Part shown: one piece after another, positions 1 to 9,172 of the stretch
Numbering within the stretch: the stretch's first letter is position 1
How the letters are laid out: each line of letters begins with the position of its first letter
Source: Lachnospiraceae bacterium
GTDB lineage: Bacteria > Bacillota > Clostridia > Lachnospirales > Lachnospiraceae
Length of the DNA stretch: 64,000 bases
Direction of reading: 5' to 3'
Assembly (NCBI GenBank): GCA_017427775.1
Contig: JAFRSD010000015.1
Location: 79,661 to 143,660, forward strand
The notes under the pieces: generated by a model
Told to the model about the DNA's origin: nothing
Seen by the model: only the letters and a program-made list of their open reading frames with translations
The model's database searches: none
Position numbers and translations under genes: made by a program

Positions 1-1
1 G

Positions 2-1042
2 GCAGGCAACAAGCCGATCGCCCTTCTCGGCGGCGGCACCGGCATGATCGGCGATCCTTCCGGTAAGACCGACATGCGTAAGATGCTCACCAAAGAGCAG
101 ATCGACCACAACATCGAATGCTTCAAGAAACAGATGGCTCGCTTTATCGACTTCAGTGACGGCAAAGCGATGATCGTCAACAACGCCGACTGGCTTCTCG
201 ACCTCAACTATGTCGAGCTGCTTCGCGAGGTCGGCCCGCATTTCTCCGTTAACCGCATGCTGACGGCCGAGTGCTACAAGCAGCGTATGGAGCGCGGTCT
301 TACGTTCCTTGAATTTAACTACATGATCATGCAGAGCTACGACTTCTACAGACTCTTCCAGGATTACGGCTGTAACCTGCAGTTCGGCGGAGACGACCAG
401 TGGAGCAACATGCTCGGCGGTACCGAACTGATCCGCAGAAAACTCGGCAAAGACGCTTCCGCGATGACCATCACGCTCCTTCTTAACTCCGAAGGCAAGA
501 AGATGGGCAAGACCGAGAAGGGTGCCGTATGGCTGGATCCGGAGAAGACCTCTCCGTTCGAGTTCTTCCAGTACTGGAGAAACGTTGCGGACGCCGACGT
601 TATGAACTGCATCCGCATGCTGACGTTCCTGCCGCTTGAAGAGATCGATAAGATGAGCAGCTGGGAAGGAAGCCAGCTGAATGAGGCAAAGGAGATTCTT
701 GCATTTGAGCTTACCAAACTCGTACACGGCGAGGAGGAAGCAACCAAGGCTAAGGAACAGGCACGTGCCCTCTTCGGCGCAGGTTCCGCGGAAGATGCTC
801 CCGAGTCCCCCCTTTCCGACGAAGATTTCACGGACGGTGTGATTGACATCGTTTCGATCCTTGTAAAGTCCGGTCTTGCTCCTACCCGTTCCGAGGGACG
901 TCGTAATGTCGAGCAGGGCGGCGTTTTGGTAGACGGCGAGAAGGTTACCGACTTCAAGGCAACATTCACAAAGGACCAGTGCGCGGCAGGACTTCTTGTT
1001 AAGAGAGGCAAGAAGAACTTCAAGAAAGTTGTGCTGAAGTAA
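2..1042 (+). CDS. tyrS: Tyrosyl-tRNA synthetase, 5'-truncated by the window edge
   Basis: Class Ic aminoacyl-tRNA synthetase that charges tRNA-Tyr in the cytoplasm. The reading frame is already open at base 2 and no start codon lies inside the window, so the N-terminus with the HIGH-type motif is missing. Visible are the [12 protein letters not shown] strand at the left edge, the tyrosine-binding GGDDQWSN segment, and the signature KMGKT (a KMSKS variant, about fragment residues 167-171). The last ~65 residues look like an S4 RNA-binding domain, as expected for bacterial TyrRS. The gene ends with TAA and is followed by a long hairpin that probably terminates it. The family call is certain; only the upstream end and its control region are unseen. 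Confidence 0.97.
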   Translation, partial: AGNKPIALLGGGTGMIGDPSGKTDMRKMLTKEQIDHNIECFKKQMARFIDFSDGKAMIVNNADWLLDLNYVELLREVGPHFSVNRMLTAECYKQRMERGLTFLEFNYMIMQSYDFYRLFQDYGCNLQFGGDDQWSNMLGGTELIRRKLGKDASAMTITLLLNSEGKKMGKTEKGAVWLDPEKTSPFEFFQYWRNVADADVMNCIRMLTFLPLEEIDKMSSWEGSQLNEAKEILAFELTKLVHGEEEATKAKEQARALFGAGSAEDAPESPLSDEDFTDGVIDIVSILVKSGLAPTRSEGRRNVEQGGVLVDGEKVTDFKATFTKDQCAAGLLVKRGKKNFKKVVLK

Positions 1043-1115
1043 GAAATATCAGATTTGACAAAACAGAAGCGGTTGGCCGTGCCCCGGCAACAGACCGCAT
1101 CAATCACGCAAAAAG

Positions 1116-1210
1116 AAAGCAGCCGCGCCCGGCAGTGCCCTGAAGAAGGATTTACCTCCTTCTTGGGGCACCTGCCGAGGCAGGCTGCTTCATTCATTAT
1201 CGTATTTTTT
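1116..1210 (+). terminator. Long hairpin terminator after tyrS, probably bidirectional
   Basis: AAGCAGCC (1117-1124) pairs with GGCTGCTT (1183-1190). Inside it, GGCAGTGCCC pairs with GGGCACCTGCC and GAAGAAGGA with TCCTTCTT, giving a nearly continuous long stem. A T6 run follows at 1205-1210. It lies between the convergent tyrS and hemolysin III-like genes, so it may serve both. Confidence 0.7.
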
Positions 1211-1251
1211 CGATTCGGTCTGTTACCGGGTTTGGACGCGGCCGCATTTCA

Positions 1252-1920
1252 TTACAGTACATAAAACAATATCCCGAAGAACTGCAGCAGGCAGCCGATG
1301 TCCACGAAGATGTGGAACACGCTGTGGAAATAACGTTTCTTCGCGCCGAGCGCGTACAGGACTGCGCCGATGGAGAACGAAACGCCGCCGAGCAGGATCC
1401 AGAGAAATCCCCAGCCGATCACCTCGATCACCTGCTTTACGAAGATGATAACCGCCCATCCCATTGTCAGATAGAAGACAAATGTGGGCTTGTCGAAGCG
1501 TTCCAGATCAATGGCTTTCAGCACGATCGCGAAGATGCAGCAGCCCCATTCGATTCCGAACAGTGTCCACGCCAATCCCGGGTAGACCGGACGGAGCGCC
1601 GACAGCAGGATCGGCGTATAGGTACCCGCGATCAGACAGTAAATATCGCAGTGGTCAATAACCCGCATAACCTGCTTTCCCATGTTCTCATGCAGACCGT
1701 GATAGATGGATGAAACCGTAAACATGATGACCATCGTGCTGCCGTAGATGGCGCCCGAAACAACCGCCCACGCATTGTGATGCGACGCCCCCATAATAAT
1801 GCAGAGTACCGTGATTGCAATCGCGATCGCCGCTCCGACAATGTGGGAAACCATGTTAAAGGTTTCTTCCCCTCTCGTGTAATCCGGGAATACTCTCTCC
1901 CGTAACGGTGTCCTATTCAT
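1252..1920 (-). CDS. Hemolysin III / TrhA family integral membrane protein
   Basis: 222-residue polytopic membrane protein of the hemolysin III (PAQR-like, YqfA/TrhA) family. About seven hydrophobic segments are visible. The family's conserved metal-ligand positions are present: SSIYHGL with HENMG in the middle (about residues 72-80), DHCDIY after it, and a C-terminal YFHSVFHIFVDIG segment. Family members are linked to membrane-energy homeostasis and, historically, to haemolysis; no specific substrate can be given. The gene stands alone on the minus strand, with a perfect 12-bp inverted repeat about 80 bases upstream of the start. Length is normal for the family. Confidence 0.9.
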   Translation of the reverse strand: MNRTPLRERVFPDYTRGEETFNMVSHIVGAAIAIAITVLCIIMGASHHNAWAVVSGAIYGSTMVIMFTVSSIYHGLHENMGKQVMRVIDHCDIYCLIAGTYTPILLSALRPVYPGLAWTLFGIEWGCCIFAIVLKAIDLERFDKPTFVFYLTMGWAVIIFVKQVIEVIGWGFLWILLGGVSFSIGAVLYALGAKKRYFHSVFHIFVDIGCLLQFFGILFYVL

Positions 1921-1999
1921 TCCTACTCATCCCCTTTAAGAAACTTCTATCATCAGAGATTTCCTGCGGCCCATTCCCGCCCATCTCATATCAATAATA

Positions 2000-2030
2000 A
2001 TGACATGTAGTTTTCATTACTACATGTCAT
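2000..2030. promoter_or_regulatory. Perfect 12-bp inverted repeat upstream of the hemolysin III-like gene
   Basis: ATGACATGTAGT (2000-2011), 7-base spacer, ACTACATGTCAT (2019-2030). The arms match perfectly and each contains the palindrome ACATGT. No T-run follows on either strand, which argues against a terminator and for a protein-binding operator or an RNA hairpin in the 5' leader. The region 1921-2100 holds no gene. Confidence 0.55.
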
Positions 2031-2100
2031 AGTCTAGCACTTCTTTACGGAAAATGCAACCCCGTCGCCATATTTAACAGTCTTTTCACACTTCGCAAGC

Positions 2101-2358
2101 TTACTTCGTGTATGTCGTCTTCACCGTAACGCCCTGCAGGCGGCCGATCTTTCCGGAAAGGGCCGAGATCGCGTCCTGCGGAGCATCCATCGCGATGCTG
2201 ATGATGCTCACATGCTTTGCGTGATAAGGGATGCCCATACGGCCGATGATATACTGTCCGTACTCATGCAGTAAATCGTTCATCTGTCTGACCGAATCCG
2301 AAGGATGACCTTCCGACTCTTCCACAAGAATACTCATCAATGCAACTCTGGTTTCCAT
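2101..2358 (-). CDS. TM1266-type iron-only hydrogenase system putative regulator (ACT-like)
   Basis: 85-residue protein that reads almost end to end like the TM1266 family: it starts METRVAL, has IIGRMGIPY in the middle and ends in a DAPQDAISALSGKIGRLQGV segment followed by a VKTTYTK tail. The family has a ferredoxin-like/ACT-like fold and is annotated as a putative regulator accompanying the [FeFe]-hydrogenase maturation genes; the biochemical role is not settled. No hydrogenase gene is visible next to it here. The ATG at 2358 is chosen because AAGGAGG sits at ideal distance upstream; a longer in-frame extension has no such support. It lies downstream of the AAA ATPase gene, separated by a terminator. 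Confidence 0.85.
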   Translation of the reverse strand: METRVALMSILVEESEGHPSDSVRQMNDLLHEYGQYIIGRMGIPYHAKHVSIISIAMDAPQDAISALSGKIGRLQGVTVKTTYTK

Positions 2359-2430
2359 AATCCTCCTTCTGCGTCCTCTCCGATGCAAAAAGCTTCCGGC
2401 GGCTCTTCCCGCGGACAGCCTCCCGGCTAA

Positions 2431-2464
2431 CAAAAGAAAAGGGACTGTACCGGGTACAGCCCCT
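2431..2464 (-). terminator. Rho-independent terminator after the serCA-AAA operon
   Basis: Read on the minus strand: GGGGCTGTACC (2464 downward), short loop, GGTACAGTCCC, then TTTTCTTTTG (2440-2431). It sits 10 bases after the stop of the AAA ATPase gene. Confidence 0.85.
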
Positions 2465-2473
2465 TCCGAAGTT

Positions 2474-3892
2474 CTAACAGATTGAAGCGGCCGTGATGGT
2501 AATCAGGTCCTCCGCAACAAGCGTGGACAGTACTTTATCATCGGGGTCCTTCAGTTTTACAACACGCGTAGCGTGATTGGTGATCGCTTTTTCAAGGAAG
2601 TTACGGGCTTCACGGGCGTTAGCGAAATCTTCCGCTTTGCTTTCGATACGGTTCTTAAAGTAATTGATGGCAACGTCGCGGGCTTCGGGACTCAGTTCGT
2701 AGTCCTTGCCTTTGCACATGCCTTCGAGGATCTGAATCAGTTCCTCGGCCGTATAGTCGTCGAAACGGATGTACTTATTGAAACGGGACTTCAGTCCGGG
2801 GTTACTTTCGATGAACTTCTCCATCGGCTCGGTGTAACCCGCTACGATCACGACAAGACGGTCACGGTTATCTTCCATTGCCTTCAGCAGTGTATCAACC
2901 GCTTCCTGTCCAAAGTCGTTCTCGCCTTTGCCGACATTCAGTGTATATGCCTCATCGATGAACAGAACGCCGTCGATGGATTTGTCAATCACCTCCTGCG
3001 TCTTGATCGCCGTCTGGCCGACATAGCCGCATACGAGGCCGCCTCGGTCAACTTCCACCAGCTGGCCGCCGGACAATACGCCGAGGCCGCGGTAGATCTT
3101 ACTGAGCATTCTCGCAACGGTTGTCTTACCGGTACCGGGATTGCCGAAAAATACCATATGCTTACTGATATCCGCGGACTTCATTCCCTTTTCCTCACGC
3201 ATCTTCTGCACGCGGATCAGGTCAACAAGCGACGCGATATCCGATTTAACGCTTTCGAGCCCGACGAGCGAGTTCAGCTCCTCGAGAATCTTCTCAACGC
3301 TCTCATCGTTCTTGATATCCGCAACGGGTTTCTTCGAAGCAGTCGGTTTCGTGCGGACAACCTTAAACTGGTTCGTATAGAAGACGCCGTATTCCTTCAA
3401 AAACGTCTCCAGCATCTGCGTATACTGGCTCATACGCGCAACCTGCTTCTCGTCCATCGACTCCTGCACGGCAAGAATCGACTGACCGAACGCCTTATAC
3501 GTATCCACCAGAATCTGTGCGTTCTGGGACTGATACGGGTCGTGCGGGATCTTCTTGCCTGCGTCCGCCAGAATGAAATACTTGAGAGCCTTCGGTCGCG
3601 TCGAGCCGAAGGATCCGTTCGGATCGTTCAGCTGCTGCCGAATGGTGCGCATCTCGCTGACGGTAAATGTCAGGTTCAGATAGTCATGGATCAGACTCTG
3701 CTCTTCCATCGTGATGACGCCGTCGGCATCCTCAAGATAAATCGCAAACTGCGCCAATTCCTGATGCAGCAGTGTCTTCAGGGTTGTCCCGAGACACAGT
3801 ACCGCTCCGACATTGTAACGGCTGATGGTTGCACAGATCTCATCGCAGATCGCTATCAGTTCTTTCAGACTCTTTTCGCCTTTATCGCTCAA
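2474..3892 (-). CDS. AAA+ ATPase of the CbbX/SpoVK type with an N-terminal TerB-like region
   Basis: 472-residue cytoplasmic ATPase. The C-terminal half is a canonical CbbX/SpoVK-like AAA+ module: Walker A GNPGTGKT (250-257), aromatic pore loop CGYVGQT (~289), Walker B VLFIDEAY (309-316), sensor-1 VIVAGYT and the arginine finger in NPGLKSRF (R370). The N-terminal ~160 residues include a DADGVITMEEQ stretch resembling TerB/EF-type acidic helices, then a Ser/Thr/Lys linker. CbbX proteins remodel Rubisco and SpoVK is sporulation-linked; the substrate here is unknown. Start is TTG at 3892 with GGAGGAGA just upstream. It follows serA by 25 bases, so it is probably in the serCA transcript. A remodelling role is inference. 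Confidence 0.85.
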   Translation of the reverse strand: MSDKGEKSLKELIAICDEICATISRYNVGAVLCLGTTLKTLLHQELAQFAIYLEDADGVITMEEQSLIHDYLNLTFTVSEMRTIRQQLNDPNGSFGSTRPKALKYFILADAGKKIPHDPYQSQNAQILVDTYKAFGQSILAVQESMDEKQVARMSQYTQMLETFLKEYGVFYTNQFKVVRTKPTASKKPVADIKNDESVEKILEELNSLVGLESVKSDIASLVDLIRVQKMREEKGMKSADISKHMVFFGNPGTGKTTVARMLSKIYRGLGVLSGGQLVEVDRGGLVCGYVGQTAIKTQEVIDKSIDGVLFIDEAYTLNVGKGENDFGQEAVDTLLKAMEDNRDRLVVIVAGYTEPMEKFIESNPGLKSRFNKYIRFDDYTAEELIQILEGMCKGKDYELSPEARDVAINYFKNRIESKAEDFANAREARNFLEKAITNHATRVVKLKDPDDKVLSTLVAEDLITITAASIC

Positions 3893-3917
3893 AGGGGTCT
3901 CCTCCGGTCTTCGTAAA

Positions 3918-5069
3918 TTACAGCACTCTTACTTTCAAAACGCCTTCAACATCCTGGATCCGGTTGATCATGGAATCAGTGATCTTGCCGCATACATCCA
4001 GTACGCTGTACGCATAGTCGCCGCGGCTCTTGTTGTACATATTCTCAATGTTGAGTCCGGCTACCGCACCCGTGAACTGGCTGAGTACGTTCGGGATGTT
4101 CTTATGAAGGATACAGATACGGCTCTCAACGCGGCATACGCCTGCATCGAGTGTCGGGAAGTTAACGGAATTCAAAATGTTACCGTTCTCGATGAACTCG
4201 CGAAGTTCCTTAACGGCCATCTTCGCACAGTTATCCTCGGACTCTTCGGTGGAAGCGCCGAGATGAGGGATTGCGATAACACCCTTCATGCCTGCGGTGC
4301 GGGCATTCGGGAAATCGGTGATGTAATGGGCAACCTTGCCGGAAGCAAGTGCCTCTTCCATTGCATCGTCGTCAACCAGAAGGTCACGCGCGAAGTTCAG
4401 GATGTTTACGCCGTCCTTCATCATCGCGATCGTGTCCTTATTGATCATCTTCTTGGTATCATCAAGAAGCGGAACATGAACGGTAATATAATCGCACTCC
4501 TGGAAGATCTCCTCACGGGTATTTACATGAATAACGTTGCGGGAAAGCTTCCATGCGTTCTCTACGGAAATGTAAGGATCGCAGCCATATACGGTCATGC
4601 CGAGAGCGCTGGCCGCGTTGGCAACCAGAACACCGATTGCACCAAGGCCGATCACGCCGAGCTTCTTGCCCTGGATCTCCTTGCCGGCAAATTTGCCTTT
4701 GCCTTTCTCAACAAGTTTGGCAACGTTCTCGTCGTCCTTAATGGTCTGTACGAAATCGATACCGCCGAGAATATCACGGCTGGTAAGAAGAAGACCTGCG
4801 ATCACAAGCTCCTTAACACCGTTTGCGTTGGCACCGGGAGTGTTAAATACGACTACGCCTTTCTCGGCGAGCTTGTCAAGCGGGATATTGTTAACGCCGG
4901 CGCCTGCTCTTGCAACGGCAAGAAGCTTATCGCCGAACTCCATATCGTGCATGGCCGCGCTTCTTACAAGGGCGAGCTCGGCTTCGTTAAAATCGTCCGT
5001 CTTCTCATAGTTGTTATTGAAAACATCAAGACCCACCTGAGCGATGGGGTTCAGGCATGCATACTTCAT
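3918..5069 (-). CDS. serA: D-3-phosphoglycerate dehydrogenase
   Basis: First step of serine biosynthesis: oxidises 3-phosphoglycerate to 3-phosphohydroxypyruvate with NAD+. 383 residues: substrate domain, Rossmann motif GLGAIG (~142), the catalytic-arginine region NFARDLL (~R228), catalytic-histidine region PHLGAST (~H269), and a C-terminal ACT domain of ~75 residues that usually binds serine for feedback. Two ATGs lie 6 bases apart; AAGGAG is only one base from the first (5075) and seven from the second (5069), so the second is preferred. The catalytic-Glu segment reads TDFPN rather than DVFENEP, as in other clostridial short SerA forms. It follows serC and so completes two of the three serine-pathway steps. 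Confidence 0.95.
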   Translation of the reverse strand: MKYACLNPIAQVGLDVFNNNYEKTDDFNEAELALVRSAAMHDMEFGDKLLAVARAGAGVNNIPLDKLAEKGVVVFNTPGANANGVKELVIAGLLLTSRDILGGIDFVQTIKDDENVAKLVEKGKGKFAGKEIQGKKLGVIGLGAIGVLVANAASALGMTVYGCDPYISVENAWKLSRNVIHVNTREEIFQECDYITVHVPLLDDTKKMINKDTIAMMKDGVNILNFARDLLVDDDAMEEALASGKVAHYITDFPNARTAGMKGVIAIPHLGASTEESEDNCAKMAVKELREFIENGNILNSVNFPTLDAGVCRVESRICILHKNIPNVLSQFTGAVAGLNIENMYNKSRGDYAYSVLDVCGKITDSMINRIQDVEGVLKVRVL

Positions 5070-5083
5070 ATTCATTCTCCTTC

Positions 5084-6166
5084 CTATGCGTTCTCTTCTT
5101 CGAACTTCTTCATGAAAGCAACGAGCTTCTCAACGCCTTCGATCGGCATAGCGTTGTAGATGGATGCGCGCATACCGCCTACGCTTCTGTGTCCCTTAAG
5201 GTTCACAAAGCCTGCCTCGGTTGCTTCCTTGATGAACTTCGCGTCGAGATCGGCATCGCCGGTTACGAAAGGAACGTTCATAAGGGAACGGGAATTTTTC
5301 TCAACGGTACCCTTGAAGAGCTTGCTCTGATCAAGGAAATCATAAAGGATCTTAGCCTTCTTCTCGTTGCGCTCCTTCATCACCTCAAGACCGCCCTGCT
5401 TCTTGAGCCACTTGAATACCTTGCCGCAGATGTAGATACCGTAGCACGGAGGGGTATTGTAAAGGGAATCGTTGTCTGCATGCGTCTTGAACTGAAGCAT
5501 CGTGGGAGTTCCGGGAAGAACGTCCTCGGTGATCAGATCCTCACGGATAATGACGATCACAACACCGGCAGGTCCGATGTTCTTCTGTGCGCCGCCGTAG
5601 ATGATCGCATACTTGGAAACATCCATGGGCTCGCTTAAGAAGCAGGAAGAAACGTCTGCAACGAGATCCTTGCCCTTGGTGTTCGGGAGAGTTTTGAACT
5701 TGGTACCGTAAATGGTATTGTTCTCACAGATATAAACATAGTCCGCATTCTCATCGATCGGAAGATCGGAGCAATCCGGAATATAGGAAAATGTCTTGTC
5801 TTCGCTTGAAGCGATGCACTTTGCATCACCGAATTTCTGAGCTTCCTTGAAAGCTCTCTTAGCCCACTGACCGGTTACGATGTAATCGGCAACCTTATTC
5901 TTCATCAGGTTCATGGGGATCATCGCAAACTGAAGGTGTGCGCCGCCCTGCAGGAACAGCACCTTGTAGTTGTCCGGGATGTTCAGAAGATCACGGAGAT
6001 CCTGCTCAGCATCCTTGATGATCTTGTCAAATACTTTGGAGCGGTGGCTCATCTCCATTACGGACTGACCGCTTCCCTGATAGTCGAGCATTTCTGCTGC
6101 GGCTTCCTTCAATACTTCCTCCGGCAATACAGCCGGGCCCGCGGAAAAGTTATAAACTCTTGCCAT
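5084..6166 (-). CDS. serC: Phosphoserine aminotransferase
   Basis: PLP enzyme of 360 residues converting 3-phosphohydroxypyruvate plus glutamate into phosphoserine. The N-terminus YNFSAGPAVLP and the Schiff-base lysine in GGAQKNIGPAG (K195) are diagnostic of class V SerC, as are the HRS and GGAH segments binding the cofactor phosphate. The ATG at 6166 is preceded by AAAGGAGG; an in-frame extension upstream is not supported. The stop lies just upstream of serA, so the two are transcribed together from the promoter at 6279-6307. The 5' leader is ~110 bases long and contains complementary CGATAT/ATATCG segments that could fold, but no known riboswitch was recognised. Confidence 0.96.
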   Translation of the reverse strand: MARVYNFSAGPAVLPEEVLKEAAAEMLDYQGSGQSVMEMSHRSKVFDKIIKDAEQDLRDLLNIPDNYKVLFLQGGAHLQFAMIPMNLMKNKVADYIVTGQWAKRAFKEAQKFGDAKCIASSEDKTFSYIPDCSDLPIDENADYVYICENNTIYGTKFKTLPNTKGKDLVADVSSCFLSEPMDVSKYAIIYGGAQKNIGPAGVVIVIIREDLITEDVLPGTPTMLQFKTHADNDSLYNTPPCYGIYICGKVFKWLKKQGGLEVMKERNEKKAKILYDFLDQSKLFKGTVEKNSRSLMNVPFVTGDADLDAKFIKEATEAGFVNLKGHRSVGGMRASIYNAMPIEGVEKLVAFMKKFEEENA

Positions 6167-6278
6167 GGTAAATTCCTCCTTTAGAATATATCGGTTTACT
6201 GCCTTCCGGGCAGCTCGGTGTGTATGGCTTTTTGTGATACCGGGAGACACTATCTGCCGATATCACCATACGGGAATA

Positions 6279-6307
6279 ATTGTATTCTTTATCCGCCGAA
6301 AAGTCAA
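6279..6307 (-). promoter_or_regulatory. Sigma-A-type promoter of serC-serA
   Basis: On the minus strand TTGACT (6307-6302), 17-base spacer, TACAAT (6284-6279), about 110 bases upstream of the serC start. Confidence 0.75.
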
Positions 6308-6330
6308 TAACGCATTGTACCCTTTTCCGT

Positions 6331-6368
6331 GAAAAAACCGAGGGTGAAACATCACATTACACCCTCGG
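6331..6368 (-). terminator. Terminator of the trp operon
   Basis: On the minus strand CCGAGGGTG (6368-6360), loop, CACCCTCGG (6346-6338), then TTTTTTC. It lies 168 bases beyond the trpA stop and just before the serC promoter. The bases between it and trpA (6369-6535) hold no gene; the only structure there is GCGGC/GCCGC (6388-6404) followed by T6 on the plus strand, for which no plus-strand gene exists. Confidence 0.88.
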
Positions 6369-6535
6369 TCAGAATGATCATTATCGTGCGGCTTCACGCG
6401 CCGCTTTTTTGCTTTTCCGCTGCCTCCGGTCATCAGTACCGGCTGTTCATCTCGTGCAACTGCCGCGCCATCTTTTCATTCATCATAACAGACTGAAAAG
6501 AGGTTGTAAACAGATATTGCATGATTCCGGACGAT

Positions 6536-7318
6536 TTACTGCATGATCGCGTCCTTCATCGAACGCACATATTCGCCGACATGTACGGGAGCGTCCTTTC
6601 CGTAAGCGGCAATGATCTTTACGATAGCGGAACCGACAATGACGCCGTCAGCCACCTTTGCCATGGCAGCAGCCTGCTCGGGCTTCGAAATACCGAAGCC
6701 GATGGCGCACGGAATGTCCGTGTTCCTGCGTACCTCCTCCGCTATGGAAGAAAGGTCGGTCTTGATCTCGCTTCTCGTACCGGTAACGCCGAGGCTCGAA
6801 ACAAGATAGACGAAGCCCTCCGCCTCCTTCGCGATCATCGAGATCCGCTGTGCCGACGTCGGCGCGATCAATGAGATAAGCGCCACACCATGCTTCCGGC
6901 AGTACGGCAGGAACTCCTCCTTCTCCTCGAACGGCACGTCGGGGAGGATCAGCCCGTCGATGCCGGTTTCTTCGCATTTTGCGAGGAAACGCTCCGGATC
7001 ATAAGAGTATATGACATTCGCGTAAGTCATGAATACGAGTGGAACGGTCACGTCTTTCCTGAGCTCTCGCACAAGACTGAAAATACGATCGGTCGTGACG
7101 CCGCCCGAAAGGGCTCTCACATTTGCCTCCTGGATGACCGGGCCTTCGGCGGTCGGATCGGAGAACGGGATGCCGAGCTCGATCAGATCGGCGCCGTTGG
7201 CGACAGCCTCTCTTACGGCAGCAGCGGTCGTTTCAAGGTCGGGATCGCCGCAGGTGATAAATGCGATGAAGGCTTTGCCGTTATTGAACGCGGATGCGAT
7301 TCTGTTATTGTTACTCAT
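6536..7318 (-). CDS. trpA: Tryptophan synthase alpha chain
   Basis: 260-residue TIM-barrel subunit that cleaves indole-3-glycerol phosphate to indole and glyceraldehyde 3-phosphate and passes indole to TrpB. The signature [19 protein letters not shown] carries the catalytic Glu and Asp; a phosphate-binding GFGISKPEQ stretch is near the C-terminus. The ATG at 7318 starts [11 protein letters not shown] and overlaps the trpB stop by 8 bases, so translation is coupled. Upstream in-frame sequence is antiparallel to no family alignment and is ignored. Last gene of the seven-gene trp operon. Confidence 0.96.
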   Translation of the reverse strand: MSNNNRIASAFNNGKAFIAFITCGDPDLETTAAAVREAVANGADLIELGIPFSDPTAEGPVIQEANVRALSGGVTTDRIFSLVRELRKDVTVPLVFMTYANVIYSYDPERFLAKCEETGIDGLILPDVPFEEKEEFLPYCRKHGVALISLIAPTSAQRISMIAKEAEGFVYLVSSLGVTGTRSEIKTDLSSIAEEVRRNTDIPCAIGFGISKPEQAAAMAKVADGVIVGSAIVKIIAAYGKDAPVHVGEYVRSMKDAIMQ

Positions 7319-8501
7319 GGATATCCTCCCCTCTGTAGCGGGCGATTGCCGCGCAGTCCTTGTCGCCGCGCCCGGAAACGGTGATGACCATGATCTTGTC
7401 CTTTCCCATGGTCGGCGCGAGTTTTCTCGCGTAAGCGACTGCGTGCGCGGATTCGATAGCCGGAATGATGCCTTCGGTTCTCGACAGATACTCAAACGCC
7501 TCTACCGCCTCCACATCTGTCACGGGTACGTACTCCGCTCTTCCGATATCGTAAAGGTGTGCGTGCTCCGGTCCGATACCCGGATAATCCAGCCCCGCGG
7601 AAATGGAATACACGGGAGCGATCTGCCCGAACTCGTCCTGGCAGAAATACGACTTCATGCCGTGGAAAATGCCGAGCTTGCCGGTAGCGATGGTCGCTGC
7701 GGTTTCCTTTGTGTTGACGCCGCGTCCGGCTGCCTCACAGCCGATCAGACGAACACTCTTATCCTCGATAAAATGATAGAAGGAGCCCATCGCGTTCGAA
7801 CCGCCGCCGACACACGCGAGTACCGCGTCGGGAAGACGTCCTTCCTTCTCAAGCATCTGCTCCTTAATCTCCTTCGAGATCACGGCCTGGAAATCTCGAA
7901 CGATCGTCGGGAACGGATGCGGACCCATAACGGAACCGAGACAGTAATGGGTGTCGCTGATCCGGTTCGTCCATTCACGCATTGCTTCCGAAACCGCATC
8001 CTTCAGCGTAGCGGTGCCGGTCTTTACGGGAATGACGGTGGCACCGAGAAGACGCATGCGGTACACATTTAACGCCTGCCGCTTCGTGTCCTCTTCACCC
8101 ATGAACACAACGCATTCCATGCCCATCAGTGCCGCCGCGGTTGCCGTAGCTACACCGTGCTGCCCTGCGCCGGTCTCCGCGATCAGGCGCGTCTTGCCCA
8201 TCTTCTTCGCAAGAAGCGCCTGCCCGAGCACGTTGTTGATCTTATGCGAACCGGTGTGGTTCAGATCCTCGCGCTTCAGATAGATCTTCGCGCCGCCGAG
8301 GTCCTTAGTCATCTTCTCCGCGAAGTAAAGTCTCGAGGGGCGTCCCGCGTACTCATTGAAGAGGTCTGACAGCTCCTTGTTGAAATCGGGATCGTTTTTG
8401 TAATGGTTGTAGGCTTCCTCCAGCTCATTGACTGCATTCATCAGCGTTTCGGGAATATACTGCCCGCCGTGGATGCCGAATCTTCCGTTTGGATTGCTCA
8501 T
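7311..8501 (-). CDS. trpB: Tryptophan synthase beta chain
   Basis: 396-residue PLP enzyme that condenses indole with serine to tryptophan. The cofactor lysine lies in [10 protein letters not shown]; the ETGAGQHG and GGGSNAMG loops bind the carboxylate and PLP phosphate. It is a TrpB1-type protein of normal length. Start ATG at 8501 overlaps the trpF stop by 4 bases (ATGA) and is preceded by GAAAGGAGA inside trpF. It forms an alpha2-beta2 complex with the downstream trpA product. Confidence 0.97.
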   Translation of the reverse strand: MSNPNGRFGIHGGQYIPETLMNAVNELEEAYNHYKNDPDFNKELSDLFNEYAGRPSRLYFAEKMTKDLGGAKIYLKREDLNHTGSHKINNVLGQALLAKKMGKTRLIAETGAGQHGVATATAAALMGMECVVFMGEEDTKRQALNVYRMRLLGATVIPVKTGTATLKDAVSEAMREWTNRISDTHYCLGSVMGPHPFPTIVRDFQAVISKEIKEQMLEKEGRLPDAVLACVGGGSNAMGSFYHFIEDKSVRLIGCEAAGRGVNTKETAATIATGKLGIFHGMKSYFCQDEFGQIAPVYSISAGLDYPGIGPEHAHLYDIGRAEYVPVTDVEAVEAFEYLSRTEGIIPAIESAHAVAYARKLAPTMGKDKIMVITVSGRGDKDCAAIARYRGEDIHE

Positions 8502-9172
8502 AACGTCTCCTTTCTTACCGCGTCACAGAACGCCTGCATCTTCACCGGGTCCTTGACGCCGTCCGTTTCGATGCCGGAACTGACATCGACGGCAAATGGA
8601 TGTACCTCGCGTATCGCTTCCGCGACCGTTCCGGGGCTCATTCCCCCCGCGAGAAAATAAGGTCTTTCAAAGTCTTTCAAAACAGTCCTGTCAAATGCTT
8701 CGCCGGTGCCGGCTCCCGAATCTAACAGAATATAATCGGCGGACGAACGCGCTGCTTCCGCGAGAAATTTCGCTGTCTCTTTTGCTTCGGATTGCCTGTC
8801 GCTGCAGCAGGAATCTCCGTCGCTGCGGGGCTGTGCATGTCCTGTTCCGAGCCGGAACGCCTTGATGACCGGCTTGTCCGTCAGTGTCCGGAGTGTCCGG
8901 ATATAATCTTCGTCCTCCGACCCATGCAGCTGGGCGATATCGATCACGCCGTCACAAAGGAGCTTTGCGACCTGCTCCGGCGGCTCGTTCACGAAGACGC
9001 CGACAGCCTTGATGCCTTCCGCAAGAAGCCCCTTCAGGCCGGCTGCTGTTTCGGGTGTCACATACCGCTTGCTCTTCTTCGCGAAGACCAGTCCGATATA
9101 GTCCGGCCGAAGCCGGTTCGCCGTTTCGATATCTTCCGCACGGGTCAGCCCGCACAGTTTAATCTCTGTCAT
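8498..9172 (-). CDS. trpF: Phosphoribosylanthranilate isomerase
   Basis: 224-residue (beta/alpha)8 isomerase converting phosphoribosylanthranilate to CdRP. The N-terminus reads [12 protein letters not shown] with the catalytic Cys; the catalytic Asp lies in [13 protein letters not shown], and a [11 protein letters not shown] phosphate loop follows. A ~20-residue Ser/Asp/Gln-rich insert (about residues 114-132, after RLGTGHA) makes it slightly longer than most. Overlaps trpC and trpB by 4 bases on each side, a tight translational coupling. Confidence 0.95.
   Translation of the reverse strand: MTEIKLCGLTRAEDIETANRLRPDYIGLVFAKKSKRYVTPETAAGLKGLLAEGIKAVGVFVNEPPEQVAKLLCDGVIDIAQLHGSEDEDYIRTLRTLTDKPVIKAFRLGTGHAQPRSDGDSCCSDRQSEAKETAKFLAEAARSSADYILLDSGAGTGEAFDRTVLKDFERPYFLAGGMSPGTVAEAIREVHPFAVDVSSGIETDGVKDPVKMQAFCDAVRKETL

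Noticed and set aside
2573..3916. A 447-codon plus-strand frame opposite the AAA ATPase
   Set aside because: Antisense shadow caused by GC-rich third codon positions; the ATPase motifs prove the other strand.
6388..6410. Terminator-like hairpin GCGGC/GCCGC plus T6 on the plus strand
   Set aside because: No plus-strand gene precedes it, so it was not called as a functional terminator.
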